Assembly: GCF_017916425.1 (NCBI RefSeq)
Contig: NZ_JAFMSX010000002.1
Coordinates: forward strand, 986,413 to 1,050,412
Direction: 5' to 3'
DNA length: 64,000 nt
Source: Nocardioides sp. SYSU D00065
GTDB taxonomy: Bacteria > Actinomycetota > Actinomycetes > Propionibacteriales > Nocardioidaceae
The translations under genes were made by a program, and so were the position numbers. Under the pieces are notes generated by a model. That model was not told the DNA's origin, did no database searches, and saw only the letters and a list, made by a program, of their open reading frames with translations. This document shows positions 25,044 to 38,780 of the stretch, piece after piece (position 1 is the stretch's first letter; each line of letters starts with the position of its first letter).

Positions 25044-25631
25044 TCACTGCACCTCGTCACCGGCGAGTACGCCGGCCTCGCGCAGGGGGTCGACCAGGTC
25101 GAGGCGTCCGGTGCGGACGGCAGCGAAGGTCCACAGCTTGTTGAGCACGAAGGACAGGGGAGTCACCAGCACGATGACCGCCAGCTGCGCCCAGTACAGC
25201 CGGGTGCGCAGGCCGGTCGAGTCGTCGAGCACGTCGGTCGGCAACGCGACCGGTGAGTGGGGGTGCATCAGGAGCGTCAGCAGGGCCAGCCCCACCAGCT
25301 GTCCGCCCAGGCCGACGACCAGGAACGGCCAGTACTCCCGCCACCACCCGGCCGCCCGGCTGCTGCGGAACGTCCACGTGCGGTTGAGCTGGAAGTTGCT
25401 GAGGTTGGCGACGAGGAAGGCCAGCGTCGAGTACACGTGGTACCAGCGCACGTTGAAGTCCGACGCGGCCAGGCCGACGACGACGTCGTCGAAGTGCGGG
25501 CCGAGCCGGCGCAGCACGACCAGCACGAGCAGGTTGACCACGACGCCGGAGGCTCCTACGACGCCGAAGCGGCCCAGCAGGCCGAGGTTGCGCCGGTGTC
25601 GCGCCAGCAGCGCGGCTCCCCGGGATCCCAT
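25044..25631 (-). CDS. GtrA-family membrane protein
   Basis: 195 residues with four predicted membrane segments: LLGRFGVVGASGVVVNLLVLVVL, a segment ending FLVANLSNFQLNRTWTFR, FLVVGLGGQLVGLALLTLLM and LAVIVLVTPLSFVLNKLWTF. The paired N-x-x-W-T-F motifs define GtrA/DPMS-type proteins, thought to flip lipid-linked sugars or help glycosyltransferases for cell-wall glycans. No glycosyltransferase is adjacent. The start is supported by a TAGCCT -10 box six bases upstream. It is divergent from the CnoX-like gene, with leaderless promoters for both in a 57-base gap. Confidence 0.87.
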   Translation of the reverse strand: MGSRGAALLARHRRNLGLLGRFGVVGASGVVVNLLVLVVLRRLGPHFDDVVVGLAASDFNVRWYHVYSTLAFLVANLSNFQLNRTWTFRSSRAAGWWREYWPFLVVGLGGQLVGLALLTLLMHPHSPVALPTDVLDDSTGLRTRLYWAQLAVIVLVTPLSFVLNKLWTFAAVRTGRLDLVDPLREAGVLAGDEVQ

Positions 25632-25637
25632 GCGCCG

Positions 25638-25643
25638 AGGCTA
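25638..25643 (-). promoter_or_regulatory. -10 box of the GtrA gene
   Basis: TAGCCT on the minus strand, six bases before the ATG at 25631. No -35 seen. Confidence 0.5.
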
Positions 25644-25676
25644 CCGACCCGCGCCCCCGCTCGTGGCGGACCTCCC

Positions 25677-25682
25677 TAGGAT
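25677..25682 (+). promoter_or_regulatory. -10 box of the CnoX-like gene
   Basis: TAGGAT, six bases, then ATG at 25689. Leaderless architecture, facing away from the GtrA promoter. Confidence 0.55.
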
Positions 25683-25688
25683 TGGGCC

Positions 25689-26606
25689 ATGACGCAGCAG
25701 CCGTTCAGCCGCCCCGGTGCCATCGACCTGTCCGGCCTGGGCCGGCCCGCCCCGTCCGCCGCCACCCCCGCCCCGACCGGTGCGCCGGCGGGCGCCGGGT
25801 CGTACAGCGTCGTCGTCGACGAGCAGAACTTCCAGGGCCTGCTCGAGCAGTCGATGACCGCACCGGTGCTCCTGGCGTTCTACTCCCGCACCCGCATGCC
25901 CGAGAGCGGCCAGCTGGCCGACGACCTGGCCACCGTGGTCGGCGAGCACGAGGGGCGATACCTGTTGGGCCTGGTCGACATCGACGCGGTCCCGCAGATC
26001 GCCCAGGCGATGCAGATCCCGTCGATCCCGCTCGTGGTGGCCGTCGTCGACGGTCGCCCGATGCCGCTCCTGCAGGACGCCCTCCCCATCGACGAGCTGC
26101 GCACGGCCCTGACCCAGGTCGGACAGCAGCTGACGGCGCAGGGCATCACGGGACGCCACCAGCCCCGGTCCGGCGCGGCCGCTGGCGCGGTCGGCGAGGA
26201 GGACGCGGTCGACCCGCGCTACGCGCCGGCGCAGGACGCGCTGGCGGCCGGCGACATCGACCGTGCGGTGGCGGAGTACCAGAAGCTGCTCGACGCCAAC
26301 CCCGCCGACGTCGAGGCGGCAGGCGGCCTGGCGATCGCCAAGGTCATGCAGCGCACGCAGGGCGTCGACCTCAACCAGGCCCGTGCCGCCGCCGCGGAGA
26401 ACCCCGACGACGTCGATGCGCAGACCTTGGTCGCCGACCTGGACATGCTCGGCGGGCACGTCGAGGACGCCTTCACCCGGCTGGTGAACCTCGTCGCGCG
26501 CACGAGCGACAAGGACCGCGAGAAGGCGCGTGACCACCTGCTGGGGCTCTTCGCCGCGGTCGGCAACGACGACCCGCGCGTGCTCGCGGGCCGTCGCAAC
26601 CTGGCG

Positions 26607-26621
<15 letters not shown>
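25689..26621 (+). CDS. CnoX/YbbN-like co-chaperone: redox-inactive thioredoxin domain plus TPR
   Basis: 310 residues. A Pro/Ala-rich leader of about 35 residues is followed by a thioredoxin fold (VVVDEQNFQGLLEQSMTAPVLLAFYSRTRMPESGQLADDLATV; IPSIPLVVAVVDGRPM) and then a TPR-like region (YAPAQDALAAGDIDRAVAEYQKLLDANPADVEAAGGLAIAK). The order matches CnoX, which holds unfolding proteins for GroEL or DnaK. The thioredoxin active site W-C-x-x-C is replaced by S-R-T-R-M-P, so no disulphide chemistry is expected. The 3' end overlaps the convergent PPDK gene by 15 bases. Confidence 0.88.
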
Positions 26622-29300
<2,679 letters not shown>

Positions 29301-29306
29301 GGAGGC

Positions 29307-29312
29307 ATACTG
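29307..29312 (-). promoter_or_regulatory. -10-like box of the PPDK gene
   Basis: CAGTAT on the minus strand, six bases before the ATG at 29300. It is a weak match (NANNNT), but spacing is the same as at the other leaderless genes. The NUDIX gene ends immediately upstream at 29315. Confidence 0.35.
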
Positions 29313-29314
29313 CC

Positions 29315-30058
29315 TCAGCGGCCGGACTCCGTATACGGCCGAGCGCCGCTCACAGCGGCCCGGACACGGCGGGCGGTGAAGTCCGCCGCCAGCTCGTCGA
29401 CCTCCTCGAGCGTGCAGAACCGCACGTCGCGGATCTCGCGCTCCTGCATGACGACCCGAGCCAGGACCGACGGGGGATGGGTGCCGCCGTCGAAGACCAG
29501 GCACACCGCGTCGTCCCAGCCGCTCCAGGCCGGCAGCCAGTCGGTGAGCACCAGCACGCCCGGCTCGAGGTCGAGGCCCAGCTCTTCCTCGACCTCCCGC
29601 TGCACCGCCAGGCGCGGCGACTCGCCGACCTCCACCACGCCGCCGGGCAGGTCCCAGTCGCGCTTGTAGGTGAGCTGGCACAGCAGCACCCGGCCGTCGG
29701 GGTCGCGCACCAGCATCTGGGAGATGGCGCGCTTGCGCGGCAGGAAGGAGTTCAGCAGCGAGCGGAAGCCCTCCGGCTGGTCGACCGGCTGGTCGTCACG
29801 CACCCGGGCGTACACCACCCGGTCGGTGACCGCGCCGTCGACCGTCACGCCGCGGGTGACCCCCTCCTTGAGCAGGCCGGCCCAGGTGGCCGCCCGCTGG
29901 GCCGAGCGGTCGTCGATGCCGACGAGGGCCTCGACCCGCGTGTGCGCGGTCAGCGCCCCGGCGACCGCCTGGCGCAGCGCGTCGGTCGTGGGCTCGCCCT
30001 GCCACTGGATCCTGGCCACGCCGTCGGCCACGGTCGTCACGGTGATCGGGTCAGCCAC
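29315..30058 (-). CDS. NUDIX hydrolase with N-terminal extension
   Basis: 247 residues. Residues 1-95 resemble the N-terminal half of an enoyl-CoA-hydratase-like or NUDIX-associated domain (VADGVARIQWQGEPTTDALRQAV) of unclear role. The catalytic domain has a complete Nudix box in GGVVEVGESPRLAVQREVEEELGLD (residues around 148-170), which binds Mg2+ to split a nucleoside diphosphate linked to another moiety. Substrate unknown. The GTG start at 30058 is fixed by the TAAGGT -10 box six bases upstream. It lies 14 bases upstream of ppdK on the same strand. Confidence 0.88.
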   Translation of the reverse strand: MADPITVTTVADGVARIQWQGEPTTDALRQAVAGALTAHTRVEALVGIDDRSAQRAATWAGLLKEGVTRGVTVDGAVTDRVVYARVRDDQPVDQPEGFRSLLNSFLPRKRAISQMLVRDPDGRVLLCQLTYKRDWDLPGGVVEVGESPRLAVQREVEEELGLDLEPGVLVLTDWLPAWSGWDDAVCLVFDGGTHPPSVLARVVMQEREIRDVRFCTLEEVDELAADFTARRVRAAVSGARPYTESGR

Positions 30059-30064
30059 CGGACC

Positions 30065-30070
30065 ACCTTA
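30065..30070 (-). promoter_or_regulatory. -10 box of the NUDIX hydrolase gene
   Basis: TAAGGT on the minus strand, six bases before the GTG at 30058. It supports the GTG as the true start and a leaderless mRNA. Confidence 0.55.
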
Positions 30071-30150
30071 ACGAGGCGACTGTGGGACGGACCCCCGCCG
30101 GGTGCCGGCCTGCCGGGCTGGGCTGGCTTGCTCGGGTCGGCTCTGGTCGG

Positions 30151-30177
30151 CTCTGCCTGTCCATCAAGGTATGTCGG
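30151..30177 (+). repeat. Half copy of the palindromic repeat
   Basis: These 27 bases are identical to the reverse complement of the outer part of the right arm of the 31407-31516 element. The sequence then diverges. It appears to be a decayed or partial copy, 27 bases before a full copy. Confidence 0.7.
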
Positions 30178-30204
30178 TCAATCGTTACGGGAAGTCCGCC
30201 TGTC

Positions 30205-30284
30205 CATCACGGTATGTCGGTGGACACGCACCTCCCTCGCGGAACTGACCTGGGGAAGTGCCTACTCACCGACATACCGTGATG
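30205..30284. repeat. Palindromic repeat, copy 1
   Basis: An 80-base imperfect palindrome. CATCACGGTATGTCGGTG at 30205 is repeated inverted, ending at 30284; inner arms carry GCACCTCCC versus GCACTTCCCC. It is related to the element at 31407-31516. It lies 3' of the AbiEi-like gene and 5' of the NUDIX gene. The remainder of the 30059-30354 gap shows no gene. Confidence 0.75.
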
Positions 30285-30354
30285 AAGCAGCGGCGGCGGC
30301 GGACCGGTCCCGCCGAGCGCGCGACGTACGGCGTCAGCGCGGCTCGTACGGGCG

Positions 30355-31293
30355 TCAGCCGGCGTCGGCGATCAGTCGTCGCAGCCGCTGGGCGGTGCGC
30401 GCCGGATGATCGAGGTCGGACCACACCAGGCGGATCATCCACGAGCCGGTCGCCTCCCGCAGGCGGTCCTCGCGCCGCTTCTCGCGGAACACGACCTCCC
30501 CGGGGTCCTGGCCGGGCGTGAGCAGCCGACCGTACTTCTGGCGACCGTCGAACTCGCCCAACCCGCGCAGCTTGGGCCAGGCGTAGTCCGTGCGGCCGAG
30601 GAGTTCGCCATCCACGCGTACCTCGTACTGGAGGACCGGGGCGGGCAGGTGCTCGACCCAGAACAGCCACAGTCCGCGCGACTCCCCGACGGACTCCGCG
30701 CGCCCGTCCGCCATCCGTACGGGCACATGGAGGTGGCGCGTGCGCGGCCAGTGAGCCATCAGGTCGAACTGGTTGCCGATCTCGGACATCGTGCACACGC
30801 TGCGGTTCAGCGCCGAGTTGAGCACCACGAGCGCCGCCTCCGGACTGCTCGAGGACCCAGCCTCGAGCACGCACCGCGCGGGGGTCAGCACCCGGAGTCC
30901 GCCGGCGTCGACAACCTCGTCGTCGGTGACGAGTCCCTCGTGGTGCACCACGTCCCCCTCGATCCGGCCCGCGGCGCCGTCGAGTCGGGTGACGTGCACG
31001 CGCTCCAGGTCGACGCCCCAGACCTCGACCCCCAGGGCGACGCACGCCGACACGTGGCTGAGCGCGACCTTGTCGCCGAGCGCGTCGACGACGGCGCGGC
31101 ACCGAAGCAGGTGGCGCTGCTCGTCGCCGACGTCGTCCCACAGGTCGGGGAACGTGTAGTAGCCGCGGCGCATCCGGCGCCAGCGGCCGGCGCGGTGCTC
31201 ACGAGTGATGGCGCGGTCGTCGTACCCCGCGTCCCGGGCGTGCGCTCGGGTGAAGAAGCCGAGCTCGAGGCAGATCGCGCGCAAGGGGTCCAT
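30355..31293 (-). CDS. Orphan AbiEi-like (type IV TA antitoxin domain) / DUF559-like protein
   Basis: 312 residues. The N-terminal winged-helix segment (ELGFFTRAHARDAGYDDRAITREHRAGRWRRMRRGYYTFPD) resembles the AbiEi antitoxin DNA-binding domain common in Nocardioides-type genomes. The C-terminus (YEVRVDGELLGRTDYAWPKLRGLGEFDGRQKYGR) resembles the DUF559/restriction-endonuclease-like fold with an acidic D-x-W and E-F-D-G-x-x-K pattern. No AbiEii-type nucleotidyltransferase toxin lies beside it. The ATG at 31293 has CAGGGT six bases upstream. Palindromic repeats lie on both sides. Mobility or defence function is a guess; the domain call is moderate. Confidence 0.75.
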   Translation of the reverse strand: MDPLRAICLELGFFTRAHARDAGYDDRAITREHRAGRWRRMRRGYYTFPDLWDDVGDEQRHLLRCRAVVDALGDKVALSHVSACVALGVEVWGVDLERVHVTRLDGAAGRIEGDVVHHEGLVTDDEVVDAGGLRVLTPARCVLEAGSSSSPEAALVVLNSALNRSVCTMSEIGNQFDLMAHWPRTRHLHVPVRMADGRAESVGESRGLWLFWVEHLPAPVLQYEVRVDGELLGRTDYAWPKLRGLGEFDGRQKYGRLLTPGQDPGEVVFREKRREDRLREATGSWMIRLVWSDLDHPARTAQRLRRLIADAG

Positions 31294-31406
31294 GCCCCGA
31301 CCCTGCGCGCGACGAGCGACAACGCGGGACGTACGCGCGGCCGCCCTGGGGACAGGTGCCGCGGCGGCGTACCTGTGCACGGTCAGCGGCCCGCGACGGC
31401 GCGCCA

Positions 31407-31516
31407 CCCCCTCTGCTGCTCCATCACGGTATGTCGCCGAACAGGCACTTCCCGAGGCGAGCTCACCGGGGGAAGTGCCTGTTCGCCGACATACCTTGAT
31501 GGACAGGCAGAGGGGG
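31407..31516. repeat. Palindromic repeat, copy 2
   Basis: About 110 bases with long imperfect arms (31407-31453 and 31469-31516) around a 15-base centre. The left arm holds CATCACGGTATGTCG and AACAGGCACTTCCC; the right arm is its inverse with few differences. It lies between glgB and the AbiEi-like gene and is the best-preserved member of the family seen here. The 31294-31530 gap shows nothing else. Confidence 0.78.
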
Positions 31517-31530
31517 GCGAAGCCCGCGGA

Positions 31531-33510
31531 TCAGGACTCGTCGCGACGGAACCAGACCGTGGCCAGGGGCGGCACCACGATGTCGGCGTACGCCGGCTGG
31601 CCGTGGTGCTCGCCCGCGACGGCGGTGATCGAGCCGAGGTTGCCCACGCCCGAGCCGTAGTAGGCCTCCGCGTCGGTGTTGAGGATCTCCGACCACCTGC
31701 CCTCGGCCGGCAGCCCGAGCCGGTAGCCGTCGTGCGGCGTGCCCGCGAAGTTGGCCACGCAGACCAGGTCGGGGTGGCCGGGCGCGCGGCGCACGAACGA
31801 GAACACGTTCCGACCGGCGTCGTTGGCGTCGATCCACGAGAACCCGGCGGGGTCGTTGTCGCGACCCCAGAGGGCGCCGCTGTCGGCGTAGGCACGGTTC
31901 ATGTCGCGCACCATCGTGTGCACGCCGGCGTGCTCGGGGTGCTCGAGCAGCCACCAGTCGAGCTCGCGGCTCTCGGCCCACTCGGACTCCTGGCCGAACT
32001 CGCAGCCCATGAACAGCAGCTGCTTGCCCGGGTGTGCCCACATGTAGGCGAGGTACGCCCGGAGGTTCGCCAGCTGCTGCCAGCGGTCGCCGGGCATCTT
32101 GCGCAGCAGGGAGCCCTTGCCGTGGACAACCTCGTCGTGGCTGATCGGCAGGACGTAGTTCTCCGCGTAGGCGTAGACCAGCGAGAACGTCATCTGGCCG
32201 TGGTGGTGGCTGCGGTAGAGGGGGTCCTTGGCGACGTAGTCGAGCGAGTCGTGCATCCAGCCCATGTTCCACTTGAAGCCGAAGCCCAGTCCGCCGTCGC
32301 TGGTCGGGCCGGTCACGCCCGGCCACGCGGTGGACTCCTCGGCGATGGTGACGATGCCGGGGACCCGCTTGTAGACGGTGGCGTTCATCTCCTGCAGGAA
32401 CTGCACGGCCTCGAGGTTCTCGCGGCCGCCGTGCTTGTTCGGCGACCACTCGCCGTGCTCACGGGCGTAGTCGAGGTAGAGCATGGAGGCGACGCCGTCC
32501 ACGCGCAGGCCGTCGGCGTGGTACTCCTCGAGCCAGTAGACGGCGTTGGCGTAGAGGAAGTTGCGCACCTCGTTGCGCCCGAAGTTGAAGATGTGCGAGC
32601 CCCACTCCTTGTGCCAGCCGCGCTGCGGGTTGGGGTCCTCGTACAGCGGCGTGCCGTCGAAGCGCGCCAGCGCCCACTCGTCGGTGGCGAAGTGCCCGGG
32701 CACCCAGTCCAGGATGACGCCGACGCCGGCCTGGTGCAGTCGGTCGATGAGCCGCTTGAGGCCGTCGGGGTCGCCGAAGCGCGAGTCCGGCGCGAAGTAC
32801 GACGTCACGTGGTAGCCCCACGAGCCGCCGAACGGGTGCTGCATGACCGGCATCAGCTCCACGTGGGTGAAGCCCAGGTCGGAGACGTAGGGCACCAGCG
32901 CGTCGGCCATCTGGTCCCACGTGTAGAGGTCGCCGGAGTAGTGCTTGCGCCACGACGCCAGGTGCACCTCGTAGACCGACATCGCCTCGTCGACCGGCTT
33001 GCGGGTGCGGCGCGCCTCGATCCAGGCGTCGTCGGACCACTCGTGCTGGGACTGCCACACGATCGAGGCGGAGCTCGGCGGCTTCTCCGCGTACTGCGCC
33101 AGCGGGTCGGCGCGGTCGCCCCACTGCCCGTCGGCGCCGCGCAGGCGGTACTTGTACTGCGCGCCCACGCCGACCCCGTCGACGTGCACGTGCCACACGC
33201 CCGAGCCGTCGAGGCGGGTCATCGGGTGGGCGGCGCCGTCCCAGCCCGCCCACTCGCCCGCCACCTGGACCTCCAGCGCGTTGGGCGCCCAGACCCGGAA
33301 CGAGGTGCCGGCGTCGGTGACCTGCGCGCCGAGCACCGTCCACAGCTCCTCGTGGCGGCCCTCGCCGATCAGGTGCAGGTCGAGCTCTCCGGGGGCGTGC
33401 GGGTCCCGCGTCGCAGCCGGCGCGGCAGCCGGTGCGGGGGTCGTCGCGGCGGTCGCGGCGGTCGGCGCGGCTGCCGTCGGAACGGCCTTCTTGGTGGTCT
33501 TGTCGCTCAT
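31531..33510 (-). CDS. glgB: 1,4-alpha-glucan branching enzyme
   Basis: 659 residues. A low-complexity Ala/Pro/Thr tail (about 1-36) precedes a CBM48 domain ([23 protein letters not shown]) and the GH13 barrel. Catalytic residues are D338 in LRVDGV and E391 in TIAEEST, with the substrate histidine in [13 protein letters not shown]. It makes alpha-1,6 branches in alpha-glucan and, with GlgE, produces the branched polymer. The start ATG (33508-33510) overlaps the stop of mak as ATGA, so translation is coupled. Last gene of the glgE-treS-mak-glgB operon, followed by the palindromic repeat. Confidence 0.96.
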   Translation of the reverse strand: MSDKTTKKAVPTAAAPTAATAATTPAPAAAPAATRDPHAPGELDLHLIGEGRHEELWTVLGAQVTDAGTSFRVWAPNALEVQVAGEWAGWDGAAHPMTRLDGSGVWHVHVDGVGVGAQYKYRLRGADGQWGDRADPLAQYAEKPPSSASIVWQSQHEWSDDAWIEARRTRKPVDEAMSVYEVHLASWRKHYSGDLYTWDQMADALVPYVSDLGFTHVELMPVMQHPFGGSWGYHVTSYFAPDSRFGDPDGLKRLIDRLHQAGVGVILDWVPGHFATDEWALARFDGTPLYEDPNPQRGWHKEWGSHIFNFGRNEVRNFLYANAVYWLEEYHADGLRVDGVASMLYLDYAREHGEWSPNKHGGRENLEAVQFLQEMNATVYKRVPGIVTIAEESTAWPGVTGPTSDGGLGFGFKWNMGWMHDSLDYVAKDPLYRSHHHGQMTFSLVYAYAENYVLPISHDEVVHGKGSLLRKMPGDRWQQLANLRAYLAYMWAHPGKQLLFMGCEFGQESEWAESRELDWWLLEHPEHAGVHTMVRDMNRAYADSGALWGRDNDPAGFSWIDANDAGRNVFSFVRRAPGHPDLVCVANFAGTPHDGYRLGLPAEGRWSEILNTDAEAYYGSGVGNLGSITAVAGEHHGQPAYADIVVPPLATVWFRRDES

Positions 33511-34900
33511 CGCGTCTCTCCCAGGGCGGCCAGCGGGATGGACAGCCATCCCGGACGGTTGCGTGCTTCGTAGACGGCCTCGTAGACGACCTTGTCGGCG
33601 AGGTAGGCGTCGAGCAGCGTTTCGGCCGCGGGGTCGAGGTCCGCACCGCGCTGCGTGGTGTAGGCGTCGAGGAAGGCGGCACGGTTGCGCGCCGACCACT
33701 CCGCGGCGCGGTAGTTGCGCTGATCGGTCTCCGCCCCGGCGTCGGCACCGGCCCCGGTGAGGGCCACGACGCGGGGTGCGTAGTCGAAGGAGCGGATCAT
33801 GCCCGCGACGTCGCGCCACACCGAGTCCGGCTCGAGCCGCTCGGCGAGCGGCTTGGCGGGCTCGCCCTCGAAGTCGACGATCTTCCAGCCCTTGGAGGTG
33901 CGCAGTGTCTGCCCGAGGTGGAGGTCGCCGTGCACCTGCTGCACCTCGATGCGGTCGAGGTCGCGCAGCCGGGCGAAGGTCTGGCGCAGCCGCTCCTCGT
34001 GGGGAGCCAGGTCCGGTACGACGTCCAGCGCGGCGTCGAGGCGCCCCGCCATCGCCGCGGCCAGGGCACCGGCCGCGGCTGCGTCGCGCTCCTCGACCGG
34101 GAAGTGCGCGGCGAGGTCGGCGTGCACCTGCGCGAGCGCCACGCCGAGGCGGGCGGCCTCGCCGGCGAAGTCGCCGCCGACCTCGTCGGCGTGCAGGTCG
34201 GCCTCGGCGAACAGGTTGCGCACGCTGGCCAGCGCCAGGTCCCACCCGTCGCTGGCGGTGCGCAGGAACTGCTGCAGCATCGCCAGCTGGACGGTGCTGC
34301 CGGTCTCCTCGTCGACCAGGTCGAGCCAGCCGTAGAGGGCGGCGACGTGGCTGGATCCGGCCTCGGTGAGGACCTGGTGGATGGCGATGTCGGGATTGAC
34401 GCCGGGGGTGACCTTGCGGAACACCTTCATCAGCGCGTCCTCGCCGAAGGCGACCGAGGAGTTGGACTGCTCCCCGGAGAAGAGGGTGGAGTGGGCGTCG
34501 AGGTCGAGCTCGTGGCCGGGAAGGCTGTGGAAGTGCAGCAGCCCGCGGGCGGTGCTCTCCGACGGAGCCGCGAAAGCCCTGAGCCACAGCCCCATCGACT
34601 CGCGGTCGTGCAGCGCGTCGTAGACGTGCGCGTGGCCGAAGTCGTCGTCGTCCCACTCGCCCACGAGCGCGTGCGCCAGCCGCTCCTGCGGCTCGGCGTA
34701 GTAGGCGAGCGGGAGCTGGTAGAGCTCGGTGCCGTCGGGGTAGGAGATCTCGGCCAGCTCGATGGAGACCCGCACCCCCTCGGGGGCGCCGAGCACCTCG
34801 CCCACCCGGCGTACGCCGGTCAGGGTCCACTCCCGGCCCTTGCCTGCGAACCAGCGGGCGTCGCCGATCCAGGCCGCCAGCTCGTCGATGTGTGGTGCGT

Positions 34901-34904
<4 letters not shown>
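33507..34904 (-). CDS. mak: Maltokinase
   Basis: 465 residues. Family marks are [20 protein letters not shown] at the N-terminus, [26 protein letters not shown] for nucleotide binding, the Brenner-type catalytic loop [11 protein letters not shown] and [11 protein letters not shown]. It phosphorylates maltose (released by TreS) to maltose 1-phosphate, the donor for GlgE. The GTG start at 34904 overlaps the treS stop as GTGA, and its own stop overlaps the glgB start as ATGA. Size is normal. In mycobacteria it forms a complex with TreS; the same is likely here. Confidence 0.95.
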
Positions 34905-36669
<1,765 letters not shown>

Positions 36670-36673
<4 letters not shown>

Positions 36674-38664
36674 CGGGTCCTCCTGACGTGGATGATGTGG
36701 GCGGGCTCGTGACCCGGGTCCAGCCGGACGTAGTCGTGCTGGCTCCAGCTCCAGTCGGCACCGGTGATCTCGTCGTGAGCCACGAACGAGTCGTGCCAGC
36801 CCAGGCCCAGGGCCGGCATGTCGAGGTGCAGCATGGTCTCGCGCGTGCCGTGCGGGTCGAGGTTGATGACGCTGATGACCACGTCGTCGGTGCCGTCGGG
36901 CAGCGTGTGCCGCTTGGAGAACACCAGGACGCTGTCGTCCTCGCTCTCGTGGATGGTGACGTTGCGCAGCAGCTGCAGTGCCGGGTGCGCGCGGCGGATC
37001 TCGTTGAGCCGGGTGAGGTACGGCGCCAGCGTGGTGCCCTCGGCGTCGCGCTTGGCCCAGTCCCGGATGCGGATCTGGTACTTCTCCGAGTCCAGGTACT
37101 CCTCCGAGCCCGGCTTGACCGCGACGTGCTCGAACAGCTCGTAGCCGGCGTACACACCCCACGACGGGGACCCGGTGGCAGCCAGCGCGGCGCGCACCTT
37201 GAACGCCGCCGGACCGCCGTACTGCAGGTAGGCGTGCAAGATGTCGGGGGTGTTGACGAAGAAGTTGGGCCGCATGAGGTGGTCGGACTCGGACGACACC
37301 TCGACCAGGTAGTCCTCGATCTCGCGCTTGCCGGTGCGCCAGGTGAAGTACGTGTAGCTCTGGTGGTAGCCGACTGCGCCCAGGCCGTGCATCATCGCGG
37401 GCTTGGTGAACGCCTCGGACAAGAAGATGACGTCGGGGTCCGTACGCCGCACCTCGGCCAGCAGCCACTCCCAGAACGCGAGCGGCTTGGTGTGCGGGTT
37501 GTCCACGCGGAAGATCCGCACGCCGTGCGACATCCACAGCTTGACGATGCGCAGCACCTCGCGGCAGATGCCGGTGGGGTCGTTGTCGAAGTTGATCGGG
37601 TAGATGTCCTGGTACTTCTTCGGCGGGTTCTCCGCGTACGCGATCGTGCCGTCGGCGCGGGTGGTGAAGAACTGCGGGTGCGTGGTCACCCACGGGTGGT
37701 CGGGCGCGGCCTGGAGGGCGAGGTCGAGCGCCACCTCGAGGCCGAGCTCCGTCGCGCGGGCGACGAAGGCGTCGAAGTCCTCGAAGGTGCCGAGGTCGGG
37801 GTGGATCGCGTCGTGGCCACCGTCCTTGCTGCCGATCGCCCACGGCGAGCCGGGGTCGTCGGGACCGGGCGTCAGGGTGTTGTTGGGCCCCTTGCGGTTG
37901 ACCTCGCCGATCGGGTGGATCGGCGGCAGGTAGATCACGTCGAAGCCCATCTCGGCGACGCGGTCGAGCCGCTCGGCCGCCGTGCGGAGGGTGCCGCCTG
38001 TGACCTTCCCGGTCTTCTCGTCGCGGGTGGCGCCCTCGGAGCGGGGGAAGAACTCGTACCAGCTGCCGAACAGCGCTCGCACCCGGTCGGCGCGGAAGCG
38101 GAACGGACCGGTGACCGACGTCAGCTCGCGCAGCGGGTGGGCCAGCAGCACGGCGTCGAGCTCGGGGTCCTGCAGCGCGGCCAGTCGCGCGGCCACCGGC
38201 CGCTCCTGGTCGCTCGCGGCGGCGAGAGCGCTCCTGACGACCCCCGCGGCGGCCTTGTCGAGCTTCGCCTCGCCCGTGCCGGCGGCGACCCGCTCGAGCA
38301 GGAGCCGGGCCTCGGTGAACATCAGCTCCACGTCGACGCCGGCCGGGATCTTGATGCCGGCGTCGTGCTGCCAGGTGGCGACGGGGTCGGACCAGGAGTG
38401 GATCTCGAAGGTCCACTCGCCCTCGACGTCGGGCGTGACGTGGGCGACGTAGCGGTTGGGCTCCTCGCCGTAGGGCACCATCCGCACCGGGGGGCGGCGG
38501 GTGCCGGCGGGGTCGGTCGCGACGACCTCGGCGCCGAGCTGGTCGTGGCCTTCTCGGAACACGGTCGCCCGGACGGGCATCGGCTCGCCGACAGTGGCCT
38601 TCGCCGACTGTCGACCCAGGTCGACGACGGGGGAAACATCCATCACGGGTATGCGGCCAACCAT
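36670..38664 (-). CDS. glgE: GlgE, alpha-1,4-glucan:maltose-1-phosphate maltosyltransferase
   Basis: 664 residues. An N-terminal beta domain ([24 protein letters not shown]), helical part, then GH13_3 barrel. Nucleophile D388 in [11 protein letters not shown] and acid/base E417 in FLSEAFTKP have the same 29-residue spacing as D394/E423 of the Streptomyces enzyme. It extends alpha-1,4-glucans with maltosyl units from maltose 1-phosphate. The ATG at 38664 is preceded by a -10 AAGTGT (six bases) and -35 TTGCGT (17 bases from it). First gene of the operon; TTGA overlap with treS. Confidence 0.96.
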
Positions 38665-38670
38665 GGCCCC

Positions 38671-38699
38671 ACACTTGCGAACCCGTCTCCCGCACGCAA
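38671..38699 (-). promoter_or_regulatory. Promoter of the glgE-treS-mak-glgB operon
   Basis: On the minus strand, TTGCGT (38699-38694), a 17-base spacer, AAGTGT (38676-38671), then six bases to the glgE ATG. It predicts a leaderless operon mRNA. Confidence 0.55.
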
Positions 38700-38780
38700 G
38701 CCGATCGCGGCCGAGGCCACCCCTTGGGACGACCCCGGCCGCGACTGGGAGGAAGCGCGTGCCGGGCAACGCGCGCGAGG

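Noticed and set aside
30151..31516. Insertion sequence carrying the AbiEi-like gene
   Set aside because: No transposase motif and no target-site duplication are seen; copies are palindromes themselves rather than simple terminal repeats.
30406..33573. A 1055-residue plus-strand frame
   Set aside because: It is antisense to glgB and the AbiEi-like gene, with the typical His/Val/Gly-rich shadow composition and no domain.
31531..34830. A 1099-residue minus-strand frame that joins glgB with upstream sequence
   Set aside because: The upstream part is a shadow of mak in another frame; glgB starts at 33510 with an ATGA overlap.
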